A DNA stretch of 28,181 nucleotides from Actinomycetota bacterium (GTDB lineage Bacteria; Actinomycetota; Humimicrobiia; Humimicrobiales; Humimicrobiaceae), in contig JAQVJB010000002.1 in the NCBI GenBank assembly GCA_028695395.1, positions 15,597 to 43,777 on the forward strand, in the 5' to 3' direction. The notes below the pieces were generated by a model. The model did no database searches, was not told where the DNA came from, and saw only the letters and a list, made by a program, of their open reading frames with translations. Shown piece after piece: positions 17,070 through 24,262 of this stretch (position 1 is its first letter; every line of letters starts with the position of its first letter). Made by a program: the position numbers and the translations under genes.

Positions 17070-17624
17070 ATGTTTAATTTCAATTTCGATATTTTAATAT
17101 GGGCAATGGTAATTTTTGTTGCAATAATGGTACAGGTTCTTGTAGGGACAGTTAGATTGATTATTATGGTAAAAGGCAAAAAGATTTTATCGATAATTAT
17201 CGGTTTTTTTGAATCAGCTATTTCTATTACTATTACTATAACTATTGTTGCAAATGTCATAAAAGCCGGAATGAATATATTTATTATATTGTTTTATTCA
17301 GCAGGATTTGCGCTCGGCCTTCTTTTTGGAATGCTTATATCAAGAAAAATATCAAAAGATATGCTAAGCATAAATATTGTTACCAGAATTTCAGAAATCA
17401 AGATAGAGGATATACTGAGAGAAAATGGTTTTGGTGTTACAGGATTTACGGGAAGCGGAAGAGATGGCGAGTTAAAGATATTAAATGTCATCTGCGCAAA
17501 GAATAATCTCTACAAGTTAAAAAATATAGTAGATAAAGTAGATCCAAAAGCAATGCTTGCAAGCCATACTCTTGAGAATCTCAGCGGAGGATTTATCTAT
17601 AAGCTGAGAAACAGGATTCAATAA
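17070..17624 (+). CDS. DUF5698/DUF2179 membrane protein (UPF0316 family)
   Basis: An integral membrane protein of the YebE-type UPF0316 family. Three or four hydrophobic helices fill the first 100 or so residues (start FNFDILIWAMVIFVAIMVQ, then RLIIMVKGKKILSIIIGFFES), followed by a C-terminal DUF2179 domain with GFGVTGFTGSGRDGELKIL and a final strand region. I chose ATG 17070 because AAGGA at 17061-17065 fits it; a TTG at 17025 would add 15 residues upstream of the ribosome binding site. The 184-residue length agrees with the family. Function is unknown, although DUF2179 is a ligand-binding-like fold also found in YitT proteins. It lies alone between otsB and the asparagine synthetase gene. 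Confidence 0.85.
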   Translation: MFNFNFDILIWAMVIFVAIMVQVLVGTVRLIIMVKGKKILSIIIGFFESAISITITITIVANVIKAGMNIFIILFYSAGFALGLLFGMLISRKISKDMLSINIVTRISEIKIEDILRENGFGVTGFTGSGRDGELKILNVICAKNNLYKLKNIVDKVDPKAMLASHTLENLSGGFIYKLRNRIQ

Positions 17625-17632
17625 TAAAGCAG

Positions 17633-17642
17633 TCATGCATGA
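17633..17642. repeat. Ten-base perfect palindrome TCATGCATGA
   Basis: A short self-complementary site directly after the DUF2179 gene. It may be chance or a small operator; no second copy was noticed nearby. Confidence 0.25.
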
Positions 17643-17695
17643 TTTGCCGCATAAAACCCTTCGATTTAAAAAAATAAGCAATATATGTTATTGTA

Positions 17696-17701
17696 TATAA
17701 T
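17696..17701 (+). promoter_or_regulatory. Possible -10 of the asparagine synthetase gene
   Basis: TATAAT lies about 45 bases upstream of the ATG, with a TG located one base off the ideal extended -10 position. The -35 is not recognisable. Confidence 0.35.
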
Positions 17702-17746
17702 AATGTTTTAAATGTTTTAAGATTAAAAAAATAAGGGGTTGATCGA

Positions 17747-19270
17747 ATGGCTGGCTTAGCAGCAGTACTTTCTGATACTAAGAAAAAAGATATAAAAGTA
17801 AAAGAATTGCTTTCTTTGATAACAGATAATATTGCGCACAGAGGGAAAAAAACAAAAATTATTAAAGGCGTAAACGGAATTAAAAATGGGTTTGCATGCC
17901 TTCTTTCCAATTACAATTTAAAACCGGAATCTATTGGAAACAATGATGCCAGTTTTACATTCATAGACGGAAAAATCTATAATCTCGGCTCTTTACTAAA
18001 GAGCCAGTCTATTGCATGCATAGAAAAGAATGCAGGTGATTCACACAAATTTTCACTTCTTTTTAAAAAAATGGGCACAAAACTTTTTCCTCTTCTTGAA
18101 GGTTCTTTTGCTGTGCTTCATGCAGATTCCGAGGGCAATGTATATGCTCTCAGGGATTTTATTGGCAGGAAACCACTATATTTTGCAGTAAACAGTAAAG
18201 AAAATTTAATTATGATAGGTTCTGAGGTAAAAGTTTTTAAGGATATAGGCAAAGATTTTGTAATCCAGGAACTTTATCCGGGAAACTATATAAAAAATAA
18301 TGATATACAGATAGATTTTAAGAAACTTGATTCTAAAGAATTTTCTCCAAATGATGATATAAGCCTTAAGGATTCTGTTGAATCAATAGATAGATTTTTA
18401 AACAAAGCTATTGAAAAAAGGCTATCAAATGAATCATGCAAATATGGCGTATGGCTAAGTGGTGGCCTTGATTCAAGCATTATAGCTGCTATCATGAAGA
18501 ATCATAAAAATGAAGTTTATACATATTCTGTAGGCTTTGATAAATCACCCGACATAATATATTCAAGAAAAGTTGCAGAATATATTGATTCAAACCATCA
18601 TGAATATAACCTTGATATAGACGAAATATTTAAAATCATCCCTGAAGTTATATATACGCTGGAATCCTTTGATGCTCCTTTGGTAAGAAGCTCTATAGGT
18701 AATCTGATAGTATCTAAAATATCATCAGAATCAGACATAATATTCTCTGGCGAAGGTGGGGATGAAGTGTTTGCAGGATATAATTATTTTCTTGATTTAG
18801 ATTCTTCTGATTCAGTGCAGGATGAATTATATAATGCTATTAATAGCTTGCATAATACTGCTTTACAGAGGGTAGATAGATTTGCCAACAGATATTCTAT
18901 AGACGTAAAACTGCCATTGCTTGATGAACAGCTTGTTGACTACTCACTTGGAGTTCCTGTTGAGCTGAAAGTCGATAAGAAAAATAAAGCTACTAAAAAT
19001 GTCCTTCGAAAAGTTGCTGAAAAATACCTTCCTGAGGATGTTGTATGGAGGGGTAAAGATAAGTTCTGGGAAGGTTCAGGCATATATGACAAACTTAATG
19101 ATAAAATCGACAAAATAATAACCGATAAAGAATTTGAAGACAATTCCTTATTGGAAAACGGATTCAGGTTAAGAAATAAAGAGGAATATTATTATTATAA
19201 GACATTCAAATCTTTTTTCCCTGATATGGATTATTCAAAATTTTTATCTTTTACAGAAGATTTTAATTAA
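17747..19270 (+). CDS. Asparagine synthetase-like protein with inactive glutaminase domain
   Basis: An AsnB-family enzyme with an N-terminal class II amidotransferase-like domain (about 1-190) and a C-terminal ATP-dependent synthetase domain. The synthetase half is intact: PP-motif SGGLDSS at 238-244, the SGEGGDEVFAGY loop, and the KLPLLDEQLVDYS and LRKVAEKYLPEDVVWRGKDKF segments. In the glutaminase half the sequence starts MAGLAAVLSD, so the catalytic Cys normally following Met is Ala. The NGEIYN motif that binds glutamine is DGKIYN (D74, K76), and AHRGPD is AHRGKK. The fold seems kept but glutamine hydrolysis should be lost, so ammonia or another nitrogen donor is expected. AAGGGG at 17733-17738 supports the ATG. 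At 507 residues it is slightly shorter than E. coli AsnB. Aspartate as acceptor is likely but unproven. Confidence 0.87.
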   Translation: MAGLAAVLSDTKKKDIKVKELLSLITDNIAHRGKKTKIIKGVNGIKNGFACLLSNYNLKPESIGNNDASFTFIDGKIYNLGSLLKSQSIACIEKNAGDSHKFSLLFKKMGTKLFPLLEGSFAVLHADSEGNVYALRDFIGRKPLYFAVNSKENLIMIGSEVKVFKDIGKDFVIQELYPGNYIKNNDIQIDFKKLDSKEFSPNDDISLKDSVESIDRFLNKAIEKRLSNESCKYGVWLSGGLDSSIIAAIMKNHKNEVYTYSVGFDKSPDIIYSRKVAEYIDSNHHEYNLDIDEIFKIIPEVIYTLESFDAPLVRSSIGNLIVSKISSESDIIFSGEGGDEVFAGYNYFLDLDSSDSVQDELYNAINSLHNTALQRVDRFANRYSIDVKLPLLDEQLVDYSLGVPVELKVDKKNKATKNVLRKVAEKYLPEDVVWRGKDKFWEGSGIYDKLNDKIDKIITDKEFEDNSLLENGFRLRNKEEYYYYKTFKSFFPDMDYSKFLSFTEDFN

Positions 19271-19386
19271 TATTTAAGCTATTTGATTTTCTAGTCCTTT
19301 TATGTATATTATCAATCAATATATATTACATATCAGGTGGCCTGTTAATAAAATTGATATTATAAAAATAGTCAAATTTATAGAAA

Positions 19387-20151
19387 TTGGATAGTCAGAT
19401 ATTAAAAGCGCTTACTTTAACGACACTGGCAGGGCTTTCTACTACTATAGGCAGTTTTATTGGTCTGATAGTTAGAAAAGAAAACCCCAGATTCATGAGC
19501 TTTGTTTTGGGATTTACTGCCGGGGTAATGATAGGTATATCTTTTTTTGAATTGCTTCCTTCCGGTTTTGAAGTGCTCGGGTTTTTAAAAGCAAGCATTG
19601 CTTTTGTTGCCGGATTTGTTTTCATTTTCATTATTGATACCTTGATACCGCATGATTATATAGGACAAAAGGACAGGAATGACAAGAATGACCAAAATAA
19701 AAAACTACTCAGGACAGGCTTATTTACTGCACTTGGGATAGCAATCCATAATTTTCCTGAAGGTATGGCTACCTTCTACTCGGCAATGCTTGATACAAGA
19801 ATAGGAATTGCAATTGCTGTAGCAATCGCAATTCATAATATTCCAGAGGGAATTGCTGTATCTGCACCTATTTATAAAGCAACAGGAAGCAGGAAGAAAG
19901 CATTTCTTTTTTCATTTTTGTCCGGGGTGATGGAACCGGTAGGCGCGATACTTACTGCATTTGTTCTTTTACCTTTTTTGAATCCTATGATTCTGGGCTA
20001 TATTCTTTCAGGGATAGCAGGCCTTATGGTTTTTATAGCTATAGATGAACTTCTGCCCGTATCAAAGTCTCTTGTTCACAGTCATCTTCCGATTCTAAGC
20101 TTTATAATAGGTCTCGTAGTAATGATTACAAGCCTTGTCCTGATTAAGTAA
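19387..20151 (+). CDS. ZIP family divalent metal transporter (ZupT/GufA-like)
   Basis: A polytopic membrane permease that brings zinc, iron or related divalent metals into the cytoplasm. About eight hydrophobic helices are visible. The metal-site signatures are HNFPEG at residues 121-126 and HNIPEG at 150-155, followed by GIAVSAPIYKATGSRKKAF and SGVMEPVGA. A charged Lys/Asp/Asn loop (about residues 92-107, KDRNDKNDQNKK) lies between helices. The frame opens with TTG just after an in-frame TAG at 19381, and the first helix begins within five residues, so TTG is the likely start; no Shine-Dalgarno is obvious. Length (254) fits the GufA subfamily. It is a single gene, and substrate choice cannot be deduced. 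Confidence 0.9.
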   Translation: MDSQILKALTLTTLAGLSTTIGSFIGLIVRKENPRFMSFVLGFTAGVMIGISFFELLPSGFEVLGFLKASIAFVAGFVFIFIIDTLIPHDYIGQKDRNDKNDQNKKLLRTGLFTALGIAIHNFPEGMATFYSAMLDTRIGIAIAVAIAIHNIPEGIAVSAPIYKATGSRKKAFLFSFLSGVMEPVGAILTAFVLLPFLNPMILGYILSGIAGLMVFIAIDELLPVSKSLVHSHLPILSFIIGLVVMITSLVLIK

Positions 20152-20225
20152 AAGTCTTTACTTATGAAAAATTAAATGATAATGAAAATACTTAAATTTT
20201 AATAAAAAATAAAATATTAATAATT

Positions 20226-20248
20226 AAAAAAGAGGTCTTATCTTTTTT
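20226..20248 (+). terminator. Weak A/T hairpin after the ZIP gene
   Basis: AAAAAAGA and TCTTTTTT form an 8-bp stem around a seven-base loop, 75 bases past the ZIP stop. The T run is part of the stem, so this is a weak terminator candidate. TATAAT at 20248-20253 could be a -10 for the following gene. Confidence 0.35.
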
Positions 20249-20321
20249 ATAATATATTTTTTAATTACAACTTTATTAATTTGAACTTACAAGATAATAA
20301 GAAGATAGGAGAAACAGAAAA

Positions 20322-20834
20322 ATGATGAAAAGGTTTTTTACAATTGCAGCAGCACTTATTTTTGCACTATCGGCGACTTCATGCCTGAATGCAGATTTTA
20401 AAGAAAGTGAGAGCATTAGTGACGAGACAACGACTTCCATTCAGGCTACTACTATTTCTGAAGATAGCGCAGAGGAAAGTGTCCAGACTTCTGAACCTGA
20501 AATAGAGGACGATGAAAATAAAGAACTTGAAATAAAAGAAACAAATCCCGCAGAAGGTGAATATTTTGTCTATGCGATATTAAAAAACATTGACATCAAG
20601 AACAATAAAATACTTGTTGAGCAGCTCATAAATGAACCTAATGAAAAAGAGATACAACCAGAAGTAAAGCTTGCTCAGGATTGCCAGATAATCAGAATAG
20701 TGCTTGAACAGTCAACTGGAACAGAGTCTATTACTGAAATAAACCTTAGCGATATTGCAGTCAATAGCGAAATAGGAATAATATTTAATTCCGATAATAC
20801 AGCAAGAGCGATAATATCACAGGAAATAGAATAG
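20322..20834 (+). CDS. Putative small secreted lipoprotein
   Basis: I do not recognise a family. The N-terminus has two Met and a Lys-Arg pair, a hydrophobic helix, and a lipobox-like ATSC ending at about Cys21, so lipid attachment after export is likely, although Ala rather than Leu at -3 weakens the motif. Residues about 25-75 are a Ser/Thr/Glu-rich acidic spacer (EDSAEESVQTSEPEIEDDE) typical of disordered linkers. The C-terminal 95 residues form a compact mixed alpha/beta region (YFVYAILKNIDIKNNKILVEQL, INLSDIAVNSEIGIIF). AGGAG at 20307-20311 supports the ATG at 20322. It converges on the next gene with five bases between. The function is unknown. Confidence 0.65.
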   Translation: MMKRFFTIAAALIFALSATSCLNADFKESESISDETTTSIQATTISEDSAEESVQTSEPEIEDDENKELEIKETNPAEGEYFVYAILKNIDIKNNKILVEQLINEPNEKEIQPEVKLAQDCQIIRIVLEQSTGTESITEINLSDIAVNSEIGIIFNSDNTARAIISQEIE

Positions 20835-20839
20835 CTATA

Positions 20840-21319
20840 TCAATAACCCATCTCTTTCAATATTCTTGATATTACAATCAATCTCTCTGAAATAAGCTCA
20901 TCATCATTGCTGAGAGCTTGTCTGAAAAGCTGTATGTCTTCATCTATTTTTTCATTGGATGTGCAAACGGATACTGTCATTGCATCGCCCTGCAGACCTA
21001 TTCTGTCAATCACAGGATTTTTTTCATCATAAAGTTTTTCATACCGGTATGATTCTCTGAAATGTTGCAGAGCCCTCGTTACAAGAATTGCGAGGTCAAG
21101 TACTCTGTGGAGAGGAAGCTCTTCAGATTGTCTTGACCATTTTTCTCCCGTATGTCTCCATGCTTTTGCTGAAATATCTACTTTCCCTCTGTCATTCCAT
21201 TGGGCAAGACCAAGTGAAAGTCCCTTGGTATCTGTATTATAAGCGTATCTTCCGTCAACATTTTCATAATTTTCAGATACAATCACTGGTTTGTGCTTTA
21301 AAGTGGTTGGTATTTCCAT
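20840..21319 (-). CDS. Conserved hypothetical protein, DUF6530-like
   Basis: A 159-residue soluble protein. Its pattern resembles a conserved family I recall as DUF6530: a start like IPTTLKHKPVIVSENYENVDGRYA, then GLSLGLAQWNDRGKVDISAKAWRHTGEKWSRQSEELPLHR, and an end of LIVISRILKEMGY. Unusually high density of invariant-looking Trp, Arg and His residues suggests a conserved active or binding surface, but no enzyme class is known to me. GAGG seven bases before the ATG on the minus strand supports the start. No neighbour suggests a role. The DUF label is from memory and should be confirmed with a profile search. Confidence 0.7.
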   Translation of the reverse strand: MEIPTTLKHKPVIVSENYENVDGRYAYNTDTKGLSLGLAQWNDRGKVDISAKAWRHTGEKWSRQSEELPLHRVLDLAILVTRALQHFRESYRYEKLYDEKNPVIDRIGLQGDAMTVSVCTSNEKIDEDIQLFRQALSNDDELISERLIVISRILKEMGY

Positions 21320-21424
21320 ATAATCCTCATTTCTAAAAGATAATAATCATTTTCTGTTAAAGATATCAGCCAGATGCAATTTGGTTAATCTTGAATAATT
21401 TTAAAATAATACACTTGAAAAATA

Positions 21425-21480
21425 ACCATATTACTAAATTACCATATTACTAAATTACTAAATTACTAAATTACTAAATA
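21425..21480. repeat. Tandem repeat of ATTACTAA units
   Basis: Two perfect 16-base copies of ACCATATTACTAAATT (21425-21440 and 21441-21456) merge into four perfect 8-base copies of ATTACTAA (21446-21477). The array is in non-coding DNA and looks like slippage-generated microsatellite or minisatellite sequence. Confidence 0.85.
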
Positions 21481-21568
21481 ATTATATTCTAAAACTAATT
21501 TTAGTCAATATTTTTAATTTAAAATTATTTATTAAATAATTTTGTGATTTAAAGATTTGTAAGGCTGT

Positions 21569-21592
21569 ATTATGAAATTCTTCTTTCATAAT
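21569..21592. repeat. Perfect inverted repeat upstream of the radical SAM gene
   Basis: ATTATGAAA and TTTCATAAT are perfect 9-base complements separated by TTCTTC. It may be an operator or the first hairpin of a transcript leader. Confidence 0.55.
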
Positions 21593-21650
21593 CGTTCTTA
21601 TTAGTATAAAATTAAAAAGAACAGAATTTAATAATTTTGTAATTTAGCAA

Positions 21651-21686
21651 AAAAGTCTTTGTTAAAAAGACTTTTATTTATTTTTT
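21651..21686 (+). terminator. Terminator-like hairpin in the radical SAM leader
   Basis: AAAAGTCTTT (21651-21660) pairs perfectly with AAAGACTTTT (21666-21675) around a five-base loop, and a T-rich tract runs to 21686. It ends just before the GAGGG ribosome binding site of the radical SAM gene. No rightward gene ends nearby, since the lipoprotein gene stops 800 bases earlier and the closer gene is leftward, so it may be an attenuator. Confidence 0.5.
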
Positions 21687-21693
21687 GAGGGAA

Positions 21694-23244
21694 ATGAATA
21701 ATATGATTAAAGAAGATAAAATATATGATTTTTCGGATATAAGAGATAAAAGTAAAGAAAATCTTAAGGTCTTGCTTGTTTATCCCCAGTATCCAAATAC
21801 TTTCTGGAGTTTCCAGAGCATACTAAGATTCCTGAATAAAAAAGCAGCTTTTCCTCCGCTGGGATTACTGACAGTAGCTGCAATGCTGCCTGAAAAATGG
21901 GAATTGAAACTTGTAGATATGAATGTTGAAAGCTTAAATGATTCAGATATTGTTTCTGCAGATGCTGTTTTTATAAGCGCAATGATAGTCCAGAAAGAGT
22001 CTGTCAAGGAAGTTATAAAAAGAATAAAGAAGATAGGCAAACCAATTGCTGCAGGCGGACCGCTTTTTACAACTGGATGGGAAGAATTTATTGATGATGT
22101 CGACAGCCTGGTTCTCGGTGAAGCGGAATCAAATCTTGAACCTTTTTTAAAAGACCTTTCATCTGGAAATGTAAAGAAAATCTATGAAGTAGGTGAATTC
22201 CCATCAATATTAAAAACAGTTAGTCCAAGATGGGAACTTATAAAAATGAAGCATTACAATTCCATGTGCCTGCAGATTTCAAGAGGATGTCCGTTTAATT
22301 GTGATTTCTGTGATATTGTTAAATTAAATGGAAGAATACCCAGGATTAAGAAAGGACAGCAGGTTGTAGATGAACTTGAAGCTCTTTATAAAAGAGGCTG
22401 GAAGGGCGGAGTATTCTTTGTTGATGATAATTTGATAGGCAATCACAAAGTTCTTGAAAATGAAATTCTTCCGGCTATTATTTCTTGGCAGAAAAAAAGA
22501 AAACAACCATTTTTATTTAATACACAGGCATCAATCGACCTTGCAGATAAGCCTGGATTAATTAAATTAATGATTAAAGCAGGATTTACTACAGTTTTTG
22601 TGGGAATTGAGAGTCCTCAGGATGAAAGTCTCCAGGAATGCAGTAAATATCAGAATAAAAATCGTGATCTTGTGAAATCAGTTAATATTTTACAGAATGC
22701 AGGATTTGAAATACAGGGCGGATTTATTGTTGGTTTTGATAGTGATTCGCCAAATATTTTTCAAAGGCAGATAGAATTTATCCAAAATAGCGGAATAGTC
22801 ACAGCTATGGTGGGCTTATTGACTGCATTGCCAAAAACAAAACTTTACCAGAGGTTAAAAGAAACCGGTAGATTAATAAAAGAGTCATCCGGTTCAAATA
22901 CCGGGGTGGATATGAATTTTCATCCGAAAATGAATATGGATGTTCTTATGGAAGGATATAAGAAGATAGTAAAGACTATTTATTCACCCAAGCAATATTA
23001 TGCAAGAGTAAAAACTTTTTTAAAGGAATTCAGGCCTCCACTTAGAAAAGTTCCCAAATTGCACTTATACTATATTAAGGCATTATTTGTATCTATCTGG
23101 TATTCAGGAATAAAAAATTCAGGCAAGAAATATTACTGGAATTTGTTTTTTTGGAGTGTATTTAAAAGGCCATCCGTTTTTCCCTATGTTATCGGGACTT
23201 CTATTACAAGAATGCATTTTTCAAAACTATATTGTGAATCCTGA
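21694..23244 (+). CDS. B12-binding radical SAM protein, HpnP-like (DUF4070 C-terminus)
   Basis: A class B radical SAM enzyme predicted to use cobalamin and a [4Fe-4S] cluster, probably for methylation of an unactivated carbon. The N-terminal cobalamin-binding fold (about 20-150) holds KVLLVYPQYPNTFWSF, GLLTVAAMLPEKWELKLVD and a GGP loop. The radical SAM core has the CxxxCxxC cluster motif at C199, C203 and C206 within SRGCPFNCDFCDI, then VFFVDDNLIGN, VFVGIESP and GGFIVGFD. The tail (MVGLLTALPKTKLYQRL onward) is DUF4070-like, as in the hopanoid C-2 methylase HpnP. I report ATG 21694; ATG 21703 and TTG 21685 are alternatives around the GAGGG at 21687-21691. No hopanoid or lipid gene is adjacent, so the substrate is unknown. 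Confidence 0.85.
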   Translation: MNNMIKEDKIYDFSDIRDKSKENLKVLLVYPQYPNTFWSFQSILRFLNKKAAFPPLGLLTVAAMLPEKWELKLVDMNVESLNDSDIVSADAVFISAMIVQKESVKEVIKRIKKIGKPIAAGGPLFTTGWEEFIDDVDSLVLGEAESNLEPFLKDLSSGNVKKIYEVGEFPSILKTVSPRWELIKMKHYNSMCLQISRGCPFNCDFCDIVKLNGRIPRIKKGQQVVDELEALYKRGWKGGVFFVDDNLIGNHKVLENEILPAIISWQKKRKQPFLFNTQASIDLADKPGLIKLMIKAGFTTVFVGIESPQDESLQECSKYQNKNRDLVKSVNILQNAGFEIQGGFIVGFDSDSPNIFQRQIEFIQNSGIVTAMVGLLTALPKTKLYQRLKETGRLIKESSGSNTGVDMNFHPKMNMDVLMEGYKKIVKTIYSPKQYYARVKTFLKEFRPPLRKVPKLHLYYIKALFVSIWYSGIKNSGKKYYWNLFFWSVFKRPSVFPYVIGTSITRMHFSKLYCES

Positions 23245-23430
23245 TATTCCTGATAGGGTATTTAAATTTCACGGATAAAATAAAATCGCCATACAGTTTT
23301 TAAAAAAATAAATTCAAGATTTGATTTTGCCTGTATTATCTGATTTTTGTAATTATTCTGCTGCAAAATATAATAATTTTAGGCTTGTCTTAAAATTTTT
23401 ACGAATATGAAATCTGTTTAATATTAAAAA

Positions 23431-23510
23431 ATTAAGTCTTGCCATTAGTGCAAACATTTTTGTAAATTAAATAATTAAATCTGCTCAGTAATACAAACAT
23501 TTCTATAAAT
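23431..23510. repeat. Two degenerate 37-base direct repeats
   Basis: Copies at 23431-23467 and 23474-23510 align without gaps with 28 of 37 identical positions and share the block CAAACATTT. Most differences are purine or pyrimidine transitions. They may be remnants of an old duplication or paired binding sites. Confidence 0.5.
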
Positions 23511-23547
23511 AGTTTCTTTTCTTTTAAATGCAGGGATATCTCTGATA

Positions 23548-23570
23548 TTTTCAGACTTAATGTCTGGAAA
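23548..23570 (+). terminator. Hairpin with U-rich tail in the intergenic gap
   Basis: TTTTCAGAC pairs with GTCTGGAAAA (one G-U pair) around TTAAT, and a T-rich stretch with CTTTTATTATT follows at about 23578. It is about 300 bases past the radical SAM stop, so it could end that long transcript or a small RNA. Confidence 0.35.
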
Positions 23571-23719
23571 AATCTGATTTAATTTTCTTTTATTATTAAT
23601 ATATGCCTATTTGCGCAAGGTATTGGCTGTAATATTTTTAATGAATATTTTAATAAATAACTGATAAAATATTATAATACATTTTTTTTCTTAATGATTT
23701 TATTGGCGGATTTTTTAGA

Positions 23720-23725
23720 TATAAT
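23720..23725 (+). promoter_or_regulatory. Possible -10 of the hypothetical gene at 23759
   Basis: TATAAT lies 33 bases upstream of the ATG, which would give a leader of about 27 bases. No good -35 is seen. Confidence 0.4.
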
Positions 23726-23758
23726 AATTTTTAATAAAAGAAGTCAAAAGGTGATCAG

Positions 23759-24208
23759 ATGGAAGAAAGTATAAAAAACGCAATAATAGATTTAAGCAAG
23801 ACTTTTCCTGCTGCATTCAGAGAAACAAGAAACAATATATTAAGTCTTGATTTTATTATTGCTGAAAGAAAAGCATTTTTAAGCAGACAGAGACTGACAT
23901 ATAGGTGTAGCCTCAAAATATATAATGAAGAAAAAATAATAAGATTTTTTGAAATTTTAAAAGAATCAGGAGCAGGTATGTCTACAGGAGGAAGCGATGA
24001 TGATTTCGGTCCCGGTTTCGGTTTTAAGGTTGAAAAAACAAAGATTGGATTTAATGGCAGAGAAGGGACTATAAAAGAGCAGTCAGAGCTGTTCAGCAAG
24101 AAATACGAATATAATTTCGAATATGAAAAGATTAGAAATGAAATAAATGAAACTGCAGAAAAATTCGGCTATAAATTACAAACGGTACTGGTTGAAAAAA
24201 GTCTCTAA
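23759..24208 (+). CDS. Hypothetical protein with Gly/Asp-rich central loop
   Basis: A 149-residue soluble protein that I do not recognise. The N-terminal half is helical and basic (FPAAFRETRNNILSLDF, then ERKAFLSRQRLTYRCSLKIY). A distinctive Gly/Asp-rich loop follows at residues 71-89 (GAGMSTGGSDDDFGPGFGF). A C-terminal charged helix (KKYEYNFEYEKIRNEINETAEKFGYKL) ends it. AAGGTGA at 23748-23754 sets the ATG. There is one Cys (C50) and no membrane segment. Rubrerythrin begins 54 bases downstream in the same direction, so an oxidative-stress link is possible, but the rubrerythrin gene has its own strong ribosome binding site and the linkage is only positional. Confidence 0.65.
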   Translation: MEESIKNAIIDLSKTFPAAFRETRNNILSLDFIIAERKAFLSRQRLTYRCSLKIYNEEKIIRFFEILKESGAGMSTGGSDDDFGPGFGFKVEKTKIGFNGREGTIKEQSELFSKKYEYNFEYEKIRNEINETAEKFGYKLQTVLVEKSL

Positions 24209-24262
24209 TAATTTTAAAATTAACTTTTCAAAAAACTAAAACAACAGGGAGGATAAGGAAAA

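Larger units (their letters stand above)
21320..21693. other. Non-coding stretch with tandem repeat and two hairpins
   Basis: No gene is visible here. The stretch is very AT-rich and holds an 8/16-base tandem repeat (21425-21480), a perfect 9-bp inverted repeat (21569-21592) and a terminator-like hairpin (21651-21686) just before the radical SAM gene. A promoter for that gene must lie here. Confidence 0.7.
23245..23758. other. 514-base gap without recognisable gene
   Basis: No convincing ORF with a ribosome binding site is seen on either strand. The gap is AT-rich and contains a degenerate 37-base direct repeat, a hairpin with core CAGAC/GTCTG near 23560 and a candidate promoter next to the following gene. 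A small RNA could be hidden here but nothing proves it. Confidence 0.6.

Noticed and set aside
17747..19270. Pseudogene status of the asparagine synthetase
   Set aside because: The frame is intact over 507 codons and the synthetase motifs are conserved, so loss of the glutaminase site looks selective and not decay.
21425..21480. Possible CRISPR array
   Set aside because: The units are only 8-16 bases and contiguous without spacers, and no cas gene is present.
21541..21693. Cobalamin riboswitch before the B12-dependent enzyme
   Set aside because: I could not find a B12-box-like conserved core; the region is short and almost entirely A/T apart from the two hairpins.
23431..23510. Two-copy CRISPR remnant
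   Set aside because: The copies are only 28/37 identical and separated by six bases, too short for a spacer.
23245..23758. Hidden tRNA or small coding gene in the gap
   Set aside because: No cloverleaf with a T-loop (GGTTCRA-like) sequence and no ORF with a ribosome binding site was seen.
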